47,633 bases of DNA from an uncultured Prevotella sp. (lineage in GTDB: Bacteria; Bacteroidota; Bacteroidia; Bacteroidales; Bacteroidaceae). The notes beneath the pieces are model-generated. The model had not been told where the DNA came from and did not search any database. It saw nothing but the letters and a program-made list of their open reading frames with translations. Made by a program: the position numbers and the translations under genes. Positions 42,027 through 47,633 of the stretch are shown in pieces (the first letter of the stretch is position 1; each line of letters starts with the position of its first letter). The DNA lies in NCBI GenBank assembly GCA_900318625.1, contig ONLG01000008.1, forward strand, positions 1 to 47,633, written 5' to 3'.

Positions 42027-42056
42027 AGGAATGTGGACCTGATGGCCCACATTCCT
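42027..42056. terminator. Bidirectional terminator between dnaA and pnuC-like gene
   Basis: AGGAATGTGG (42027-42036) and CCACATTCCT (42047-42056) form a perfect 10-bp stem with a 10-nt loop between convergent genes. A T-containing stretch (TTGTCTTTATG) follows on the plus strand. Confidence 0.65.
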
Positions 42057-42128
42057 TGTCTTTATGCGTTTGCTTTCTCTGTCGCCGAAGCACTCATTGC
42101 TGCTCCGCAGGTAGCGGCAGGGTTCCTC

Positions 42129-42755
42129 CTATGCCTCGGCAGCCTGCTTAGCCGTCATCATTCGCTTCCACTTGAAGTATCCCATCACTGCAATGACCAC
42201 ATACAGGCCGTAGAGCGATGCCTTGAAAGGTATGTCCTTGTAGAAGTAGAGCGCGCAGGTGACGACGTCTACCACTATCCACACGAACCATTGCTCCAGA
42301 TACTTGTGTGCCAAAGCCCATATACCGACCAGGCTCAGGGCCGTGGTGAAGCTGTCGGCCAGCGGCACCCGTGAGTCGGTGAGCGTCACGAGCAGCCAGT
42401 AGATGGTCGCCCAGAGCACCAGCGCGATGGCCGTCCACATCACCAGGAGCCTCTTGGGGATATGCGTTATAGGCACTTCGGCAGCAGCCTCGGCCTTTGC
42501 CGCCTCGCCACTGCCCGTCTGCCGCGGCCTGACAGTCCAGCGATAGAAGCCGTAGATGGTCATGGCAATGTAGTAGAACTCCATGGCGCAGTCGGCATAG
42601 AGCCCTTTCTCGTAGTAGAGCACTATGCCGAGCGCCTGCATCAGGAAGCCGGCAAGCCACATCCAGATGCTTGCCCGGTATTCCAGGATGATGTATGCCA
42701 GCCCCAGCAGGGTGGTGGTGATGTCGAGCCAGTGGCTCTGCAGAAAGTCAGTCAT
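42129..42755 (-). CDS. pnuT: PnuC-family transporter, probably thiamine-specific (PnuT)
   Basis: This 208-residue inner-membrane protein belongs to the PnuC (NMN/vitamin) family, with about seven hydrophobic helices. Key features are SIWMWLAGFLMQALGIVLYY, FYYIAMTIYGFYRW, the WxxW-like end FYKDIPFKASLYGLYVVIAVMGY and GYFKWKRM. PnuC members carry nicotinamide riboside, riboflavin or thiamine. It starts 3 nt after a TonB receptor under a TPP riboswitch, the arrangement described for thiamine transport (PnuT) in Bacteroidota, so thiamine is the likely substrate. A short charged insertion (about residues 77-100) lies in a loop. Confidence 0.88.
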   Translation of the reverse strand: MTDFLQSHWLDITTTLLGLAYIILEYRASIWMWLAGFLMQALGIVLYYEKGLYADCAMEFYYIAMTIYGFYRWTVRPRQTGSGEAAKAEAAAEVPITHIPKRLLVMWTAIALVLWATIYWLLVTLTDSRVPLADSFTTALSLVGIWALAHKYLEQWFVWIVVDVVTCALYFYKDIPFKASLYGLYVVIAVMGYFKWKRMMTAKQAAEA

Positions 42756-42758
42756 GGC

Positions 42759-45173
42759 TTAGAAGCGCAGTGTGAGGCTACCCATGGCAGTCAGTCCTGC
42801 CGAGGGAGTGAAGCCGATCTGGTAGTATCGGTTGTCGTTGGTGTGGCCGTAGCTCTCGGCGATGGCCGAGTAGACCCATCCGTAGGAGGCATAGCGGCGG
42901 CCCAGGATGTTGTTGAAGCTCAGTCCCAGCTCCACCTCCTTGATGCCGCAGGCTTTAGTCACCTTGGCGACATAGCCAAACTTGAGGTTCGACACCGAGT
43001 AGCTGGGCAGCGAGCGGTCGTTGTTCTTGGTATTGTCGAGATACTGTCGGCTGACGAAGTTGGTGTGCCATGTGGCCGAGAAACCCTTGTGGTGGAACGT
43101 CACGAAGCCGTTGAGTATGCAGCTGGGCGAGAAAGCCAGTGTGGAGTTGTCGTAGTGGAACTGTCGCAGCTCGTCGCCGTTGCCGTCGCAGTGGTACTTT
43201 GCCGCATCGGGATTGTCCTTCCAGTCGTCCCAGTCCTCTACAAACTCGTCGAAGTCGCGTATCTTGTTCAGGCTCAGTGCGGCGTTTCCTTCAAACGTGA
43301 GCCACGGCGTGGCATCCCATCCGGCAGTGATTTCCATTCCGGCGCGGTAGCTCTTGTGCACGTTAGTGGTGAGTTTTTCGCCAATGTCGCTCTTCTGTCC
43401 GGTCTGCACGAACTGGTCACGGTAGTCCATGTAGTACAGGTTGACGCCTGCCCGCAGCGTTCTGCCCGAGAAGTTGTAGCCTGCCTCGTAGTCGACGAGC
43501 TTCTCGGCCTTGGGGAAGGGGTAGTTTCCGTTGTCGGTGAAGTTGTCGCGCTGCGGCTCTCTATGGCTCACGGCCACCGACGCGTAGCCCCTGTGTTGGC
43601 CCTGAACGTAGCTCAGTCCGGCCTTCGGGTTCAGGAAGTTGTAGTGCTCGTCGACGTTCAGCGGCTGGTTTACCCATCGTCCGCCGTCTTCGTAGAACTT
43701 GTCGTTGATGCCCGTTGTCTTGTAGTCTACGTGGCGATACTGCACGTCGGCAAACACCTGCAGCCCGCGCGTGATGTTGAACGAAGCCTTCACGAACACG
43801 CTGGCATCGTTCTTGCGTGCATCGGAGTCGTAGTACTGATAGTCGCCGCCAGCCAGCACCGCCTTGCTCAGCCCCGGATGGGCGATGTAGGTGACGTATC
43901 CGAAGTGTGGACTCTTGAACTGCTGTGCTGCGATACCGCCTATAACGTCCCATCGGTCGTCCCTGTACGACGTGTTCCACACCAGTCCGTAGCAGTCCTG
44001 CTTCATGCCCTTGCGACGCACGAAGTCCGTTCTCTCCACCTTGTTGCCATCCAGGTCCACGTTGCTGAGGCCGAACTTCTTAGGCTTTGTGTCGGGTTTC
44101 AGCTCGCGGTAGTAGCCGTAGCCGTGGGTGTAGTGCAGCGAAGCCGTTGTCTTCCAGTGCTCGCCCATGTCCCACACGAGCGACAGTATGTTGTGGTTCT
44201 GCCAGAAGTTATCGGTTGTCTTGCGCCAGATGGAGCCGTCGCTCATGGTGTAGGGCTCGGTGTGGAACGTTCCGTCGGGGTTGAACACGAGCCTGTCCAC
44301 GAGGCTGTTGTACTGTCCCAGCCCGGCATCGTAGAGGTCTTTGTAGGTGTGTATGCCCGTATGCTTGCCGTATGTGCCGTCCATGATGCTCTTGTCGTCG
44401 TTGCCGGCAGTCACGCCGTTCCACGCCTGTCCTGTCTTCTCGAAGTTGCCGAAGTTCTTGTACGACAGCACGAAGCGGTTGGCCTTGTATGTGAGCCTGC
44501 CCAGATAGCTTCCCGAGCGTCCGTCGGTGCCGTGGATGAAGCCGTCGGTGATGGTTTCGTGGTACATTCCGTCGAATATCAGCCTGCCCCAGAGCAGTCC
44601 GGTCGAGAAGCTGGCACCGTAGTGGTAGGTGTTATACGAGCCTATGGAGCCTGTCAGCTCAGCCGTGGCCTTCTCCGAGGGCGCTTTCATTCCTAAGGAG
44701 AGCGTTCCGCCGAAGGCTCCGTCGCCGTTGGTCGACGTGCCCACGCCGCGCTGCACCTGCAGGCTGCCCAGCATGTGGGCGTAGCCGTTCATGTTGGCCC
44801 AGAACACCTGCTGGTCCTCGGGCGAGTTGAGCGGCACTCCGTCGATGGTGACGTTGATGCGCGAGTCGCCCGCGCCGCGTATGCGCAGGAAGGAGGTGCC
44901 CGTACCCACGCCGTTGTCGCCCCAGGCCATCACGCCCGGAGTCTTGCTGAGCAGGAAGGGCAGCTCCTGTCCGCTCTGTGCGAACTCGCGGAGCTCGGCT
45001 TTCTTGATGTTGGCCACTGCGAAGGGTGCGTTCTTCTGCACCCTGACACCCTGCACCACAACCTCCTCAATCTGCTGGTCGTTGAGTGTCGACACCGAGT
45101 CGCCCTCGGCAACGAAAGCATTTGCTGCCACACTCGCAGGCAGCAGCATCACAGTAAGTAGCAAATTCTTCAT
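42759..45173 (-). CDS. TonB-dependent outer-membrane receptor, probably for thiamine
   Basis: The 804-residue receptor imports its substrate through the outer membrane using TonB energy. It has a signal peptide (MKNLLLTVMLLPASVAANA), a TonB-box-like segment QQIEEVVVQGVRV, and a plug domain with LPFLLSKTPGVMAWG, FLRIRGAGDSRINVTIDGVP and VQRGVGTSTNGDGAFGG. The remainder is a 22-strand-type barrel ending in the aromatic-terminated MGSLTLRF. There is no CarboxypepD_reg-like extension or SusD partner, so it is not a typical glycan system. The upstream TPP riboswitch and the PnuC-type partner, 3 nt downstream, point to thiamine or its phosphates. Confidence 0.9.
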   Translation of the reverse strand: MKNLLLTVMLLPASVAANAFVAEGDSVSTLNDQQIEEVVVQGVRVQKNAPFAVANIKKAELREFAQSGQELPFLLSKTPGVMAWGDNGVGTGTSFLRIRGAGDSRINVTIDGVPLNSPEDQQVFWANMNGYAHMLGSLQVQRGVGTSTNGDGAFGGTLSLGMKAPSEKATAELTGSIGSYNTYHYGASFSTGLLWGRLIFDGMYHETITDGFIHGTDGRSGSYLGRLTYKANRFVLSYKNFGNFEKTGQAWNGVTAGNDDKSIMDGTYGKHTGIHTYKDLYDAGLGQYNSLVDRLVFNPDGTFHTEPYTMSDGSIWRKTTDNFWQNHNILSLVWDMGEHWKTTASLHYTHGYGYYRELKPDTKPKKFGLSNVDLDGNKVERTDFVRRKGMKQDCYGLVWNTSYRDDRWDVIGGIAAQQFKSPHFGYVTYIAHPGLSKAVLAGGDYQYYDSDARKNDASVFVKASFNITRGLQVFADVQYRHVDYKTTGINDKFYEDGGRWVNQPLNVDEHYNFLNPKAGLSYVQGQHRGYASVAVSHREPQRDNFTDNGNYPFPKAEKLVDYEAGYNFSGRTLRAGVNLYYMDYRDQFVQTGQKSDIGEKLTTNVHKSYRAGMEITAGWDATPWLTFEGNAALSLNKIRDFDEFVEDWDDWKDNPDAAKYHCDGNGDELRQFHYDNSTLAFSPSCILNGFVTFHHKGFSATWHTNFVSRQYLDNTKNNDRSLPSYSVSNLKFGYVAKVTKACGIKEVELGLSFNNILGRRYASYGWVYSAIAESYGHTNDNRYYQIGFTPSAGLTAMGSLTLRF

Positions 45174-45227
45174 TGTTTCCTTTATAATTATAGGAATATA
45201 ACATAAAGGGGGTGGAGTTATCCTTGG

Positions 45228-45306
45228 GTTATCCCTACGTCGGCATTATCCGTATCAGGTCAGAGGGTATAATCTCAGCCGCCTCAAACAGGGCAGCACC
45301 CCTTTA
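45228..45306 (-). promoter_or_regulatory. TPP riboswitch (THI element)
   Basis: On the minus strand, AAAGGGGTGCTGCCC, then GGCTGAGATTATACCC, then CTGACCTGATACGGATAA, then TGCCGACGTAGGGA reproduce the conserved thi-box order and sequences, in particular GCTGAGA, ACCTGATxxGGATAATGCC and GTAGGGA. It sits in the leader of the TonB receptor. Thiamine diphosphate binding would close P1 and shut off expression. CACCCCCTTTA at 45204-45214 downstream can pair with the P1 strand AAAGGGGTG and could be part of the expression platform. Confidence 0.93.
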
Positions 45307-45329
45307 ACTGGCAGTTTGCCAATCGCTTG

Positions 45330-45337
45330 CAAAGGTA
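45330..45337 (-). promoter_or_regulatory. Promoter -7 element of the thiamine uptake operon
   Basis: The minus strand reads TACCTTTG, matching TAnnTTTG, about 25 nt before the riboswitch. No exact -33 TTTG was found. Confidence 0.55.
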
Positions 45338-46132
45338 GTAAGAATATGTGAGAAATGAGCAATTCCGTTGGAAAATGCTTCCTTCAGCCGCATTTCGAGC
45401 CGTCGGTGAGGCGACAGCCGCCCTTCGGTTGTAAAATAAATTGGCCGAAAATCGCGTGCCTGAGAATTGCCGTTGCAGAGTTGAAATCGGTCTGAAACCG
45501 AGCCTCGAGCCATCTTTTTCGGCTCTGCGAGGATGGTTTGGGGCAGTTTTTGGGCTGTTTTGGTGTTTTTTCTGATGCTATTTGGCTCGACCTGCCCGTT
45601 TTTTGCAGTTTGTTTTTCTGGGGTGATGGGGCTGTGGCTGCTCCACGCTTGCTTCGCCGTTGCAGGCTTGGAGATGCGGTCGGGCAGGTAGCCCGACTTA
45701 CGTGACAGTCTTTCTATCGTTGCATAAAGCTCTTTGTTTCAGGGTTTTATGTCGTTCCGTTCGCTCTTGCGAGGGCCGGAAGACGGTTTACGGCGGTGCC
45801 CGTAATGTTTCTCCGGGGGCCTTGGAGCAGTGTTACAGGAGCCTTGGAGCAGTGTTACGGGAGCCTTGGAGCAATGCTACGGGGCAGTTGGAGAAAGTTT
45901 ACCAGCCCTCTTGGGAAACATCATCTCCACCGTCCTGAGCGGCTCCAACAGTGCCGAAGGCCGGCTACGGGCCTTTTAGCGATGCCCGAAACTCGCATAT
46001 CCGGCAGCGATGGCAGCTTTTCGGGCAAACAACAGATTATTCAGAGTAATGGTGTCAGGATTTTTCGGACTTTCAGCAATTAAGTTTCTATTTCCAGCCG
46101 GTAAAAGTGCGCGATTATTGATTTATTTTGCC
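45338..46132. other. Long intergenic region
   Basis: About 800 bp lie between divergent transcription units without a supported gene. Reading frames over it lack family motifs and, across the repeat, are disturbed by the 22-bp period. It holds T/G-rich stretches (45540-45620) and the repeat array listed next. A small RNA cannot be excluded but none is recognised. Confidence 0.45.
45781..45932. repeat. Degenerate 22-bp tandem repeat array, copy B
   Basis: TTGGAG words occur in exact 22-nt register at 45822, 45844, 45866 and 45888, with a related TTGGGA at 45911. The three central units share TTGGAGCAGTGTTACGGG with small changes. Diverged units flank them. The array resembles the 23144-23324 array in period, core sequence and flanking units, such as TTTCTCCGG(G/C)GGCC just before the first core unit. 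Confidence 0.7.
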
Positions 46133-46140
46133 TACCTTTG
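46133..46140 (+). promoter_or_regulatory. Promoter -7 element of the zinc-ribbon gene
   Basis: TACCTTTG matches TAnnTTTG and lies 29 nt upstream of the start codon. The -33 element is weak. Confidence 0.5.
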
Positions 46141-46169
46141 CCGAGTAAGTTTTAACCAAACAGCAACTT

Positions 46170-46760
46170 ATGGCCAAGAAGATTTGCAAAGAGTGTCTGA
46201 CGGAGTTCGACGGACGCATGAAATACTGCCCCTCGTGCGGAGCGCCCGCATCAGAGGCTATGGACATAGTGGAAGAGCCACAGGCCGCCGCACCCACGGC
46301 ACAGCCATCCGCCGGCAGCGATGCCGAGCACGACCCCGACGACGACCTTCGCCTCGGCAAGGGCATGAAGGTGTTTATCGTGGTAGGCTTGCTGCTGCTT
46401 GCCTGCATAGGCATCTTTCAGTATATGGCCCACCGCAACGACCCGGAATACACGCGCACGCTGATAGACCCCGACTCAACGCTTGCCGACAGGGACCTGC
46501 TGATACTCGACACCACATCCGTGGACACTGCCGAGGCCAAGAAGGCCGAACAGGAAGAGCGCAAGGAGGCCGAGAGAGTCTACAACAACATACGCCGCCA
46601 CGCCGAGCCTCAGGCCGAGGACATCGTTCCGCAGGGCGAAGAGGGTGAGGGCGGCGAGGCACCGTCAGCCGGAGAGCCGTCGGCATCGCCCGAACCGAAG
46701 AGCGAGCCTGCTCCGGCTCCGGCTCAGCCAGCCGCTCCGAAGGTTGAAGCAATAGAGTGA
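46170..46760 (+). CDS. Zinc-ribbon membrane protein of unknown function
   Basis: The 196-residue protein begins with a zinc ribbon (Cys6, Cys9, Cys20, Cys23: CKECLTEF then YCPSCGAP). An acidic, Ala/Pro-rich linker follows, then one transmembrane helix (about 68-88: VFIVVGLLLLACIGIFQYMA). The remaining part (about 89-196) contains an Asp-rich segment, a charged helix (AEAKKAEQEERKEAER) and a low-complexity Pro/Ala/Glu tail. The topology is probably ribbon inside and tail outside. Similar small proteins are widespread in Bacteroidota without assigned function. Its stop overlaps the next start by 1 nt. Confidence 0.75.
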   Translation: MAKKICKECLTEFDGRMKYCPSCGAPASEAMDIVEEPQAAAPTAQPSAGSDAEHDPDDDLRLGKGMKVFIVVGLLLLACIGIFQYMAHRNDPEYTRTLIDPDSTLADRDLLILDTTSVDTAEAKKAEQEERKEAERVYNNIRRHAEPQAEDIVPQGEEGEGGEAPSAGEPSASPEPKSEPAPAPAQPAAPKVEAIE

Positions 46761-47095
46761 TGAAGATTATACGCTCACGTCTGGTGCCCTTCAAAGGCTA
46801 CAATGCCATCAATCTGCTGGGCATACTGTTCTGCCGCAAGGGGGTGGAGCTGACTCCCTCGCTGCTGAACCACGAGTGCATACACACCCGGCAGATGGTT
46901 GAGATGCTTGTCGTGGGTTTCTATCTGTGGTATGTTGTGGAGTGGCTCGTGCGCCTGCCGATGAAGGGCAGCGCCTACTTCAACATCTCATTCGAGCGCG
47001 AAGCATACGCCAATCAGTGGGATGAACACTATCTCGAGCATCGGCGGCCATACTCATGGACGAAATATCTGCGAAGCAAAAAAGGCGTCTCCTGA
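46760..47095 (+). CDS. Small HExxH-containing protein
   Basis: The 111-residue protein carries LLNHECIHTRQMVEML, containing a metalloprotease-like HExxH motif (His38, Glu39, His42). A hydrophobic stretch VVGFYLWYVVEWLV (52-65) and FEREAYANQW (Glu79, Glu81) follow; a glutamate there could be a third zinc ligand. The family is common in Bacteroidota but I know no function. The pattern fits a minimal membrane-associated zincin, or a zinc-binding protein without protease activity. ATG 46760 overlaps the previous stop by 1 nt; a GTG at 46757 is also in frame. Its last residues are encoded by the terminator stem. Confidence 0.75.
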   Translation: MKIIRSRLVPFKGYNAINLLGILFCRKGVELTPSLLNHECIHTRQMVEMLVVGFYLWYVVEWLVRLPMKGSAYFNISFEREAYANQWDEHYLEHRRPYSWTKYLRSKKGVS

Positions 47096-47112
47096 TTAGG
47101 AAACGCCTTTTT
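47079..47112. terminator. Bidirectional terminator overlapping two gene ends
   Basis: AAAAAGGCGT (47079-47088) pairs with ACGCCTTTTT (47103-47112), extended by inner pairs after one mismatch. This gives a stem with A- and T-runs in both orientations. It lies across the ends of two convergent genes, whose stops are adjacent (47095 and 47096). Confidence 0.8.
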
Positions 47113-47633
47113 CGGTTCTTACTTCCACCACTTCCACGCAGCCCAGGGCCACTCGGAAGCGCACGTCGCGACCGCAGAAAGCCATGCCGTAGATGCGTTC
47201 GGGCGAGTCGTGATAGTGAGGTCGAGGGTCGAGGGCAAGCACATCGGTGAGAGCCGCCGCGTCTTCGTCGCTGAAGCAGGCGCGCCACTTATCGGGGAAA
47301 ACCACCCGAAGCGGCTGCCACACGGTGCTGTCGGTGAAGCCGCCGCGTGCCTGCGGATGGCTGTCGGCGTAGGGCAGGTAGGGCTTGATGTCGTAGATGG
47401 GAGTCCCGTCCATGAGGTCGGCTCCGGCAACTTCAATCTCTCCGTCGCCCACACTCACAATCTTCACCGACGAAAGACCCAGTCCGTTGGGGCGGAAAGG
47501 GCTGCGCGTGGCAAACACCCCGAGCCGCTTGTTGCCGCCGAGGCGTGGCGGGCGCACCGTGAGACCCACCGCTAACCCTTCCCCAAGGGTTGAAGGCTCA
47601 GGCGAACCCACCCCTAACCCCTCCCCAAGGGAG
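47096..47633 (-). CDS. trmO: tRNA (N6-threonylcarbamoyladenosine37-N6)-methyltransferase TrmO, 5' end cut by the window
   Basis: TrmO (TsaA/YaeB) methylates t6A37 of certain tRNAs. The C-terminal part is clear: TVRPPRLGGNKRLGVFATRS, FRPNGLGLSSVKI, DLMDGTPIYDIKPYLPYADS and the terminal ALDPRPHY, as in the E. coli protein. The N-terminal part of the gene lies beyond 47633. Upstream of TVRPPRL the frame, which stays open to the window edge, is occupied by two copies of a G-rich repeat encoding SLGEGLGVG and TLGEGLAVG. Compared with the E. coli protein, where the same motif follows directly after conserved residues, this appears to be an in-frame insertion. A GTG start at 47611 is also possible. 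Confidence 0.88.
   Translation of the reverse strand, partial: SLGEGLGVGSPEPSTLGEGLAVGLTVRPPRLGGNKRLGVFATRSPFRPNGLGLSSVKIVSVGDGEIEVAGADLMDGTPIYDIKPYLPYADSHPQARGGFTDSTVWQPLRVVFPDKWRACFSDEDAAALTDVLALDPRPHYHDSPERIYGMAFCGRDVRFRVALGCVEVVEVRTEKGVS
47565..47633 (-). repeat. Two copies of the G-rich hairpin repeat inside trmO
   Basis: Copies of about 27 bp at 47607-47633 and 47565-47591 are 42 bp apart, a multiple of three. On the minus strand the first contains CTCCCTTGGGGAGGGG and a G/T-rich tail, nearly identical to 33072-33098. Both stay open in the trmO frame. Confidence 0.65.

Noticed and set aside
42462-44696. A 744-residue plus-strand frame opposite the TonB receptor
   Set aside because: It is a GC-driven mirror frame; the minus strand has a full receptor with signal peptide, plug and barrel.
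1-47633. tRNA, rRNA, tmRNA or complete insertion sequence
   Set aside because: None was recognised on either strand by eye; a covariance-model scan would be needed to exclude small RNAs.

Overview
The window is a chromosomal segment of a Bacteroidota member, most likely Prevotella or a close relative. The evidence is a MurF-alanine racemase fusion, a GSCFA protein, DUF5683 and DUF3822 proteins, the order parA-parB-DUF5683-lytic transglycosylase-RelA/SpoT, a thiamine TonB receptor with a PnuC-type transporter behind a TPP riboswitch, and repeated -33 TTTG / -7 TAnnTTTG promoters. The species is inferred from gene content only. parAB and dnaA lie about 10 kb apart, so the window is probably near the replication origin, although no oriC could be demonstrated.

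Region 1 (about 1-15,900) is an AT-rich block, all on the minus strand, clearly different in composition from the GC-richer remainder. It reads as a defence island. A leader promoter and a broken XRE-type regulator precede brxP-brxC-pglZ-brxL, the gene set of BREX type 4: a PAPS-reductase-like protein instead of a methyltransferase, then the BREX ATPase, PglZ and a BrxL AAA+ protein. Three co-directional genes follow: a GHKL ATPase joined to a Shedu-like PD-(D/E)XK nuclease domain, a reverse transcriptase of the defence (Abi/DRT-like) kind, and a Schlafen AlbA_2 / GHKL protein. Spacing is tight (8-nt overlaps to gaps of 79 nt), which suggests one operon or two nested ones. This is the most unusual part of the window.

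Region 2 (16,300-30,000) is core genome: cupin and DUF3822 genes, a RecD-like helicase with a phosphopantetheinyl transferase, alaS, a MerR-type regulator, RelA/SpoT, a LysM lytic transglycosylase, DUF5683, ParB and ParA. Region 3 (30,250-42,000) holds surE-lpxB-GSCFA, the MurF-Alr fusion, a nitroreductase, an orphan domain resembling the C-terminal part of class II ribonucleotide reductase, folB, a cell-wall amidase, an MCE/MlaD protein and dnaA. Region 4 (42,129-45,306) is the riboswitch-controlled thiamine uptake operon. Region 5 (46,170-47,633) has a zinc-ribbon membrane protein, a small HExxH protein and a partial trmO.

Several intergenic sequences are structured: two degenerate tandem arrays with a 22-bp period 22 kb apart, three 22-bp-spaced copies of a 15-bp palindrome before murF-alr, a G-rich hairpin repeat that also occurs inside the trmO reading frame, and several strong hairpin terminators. 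No tRNA, rRNA, CRISPR array or complete insertion sequence was seen.
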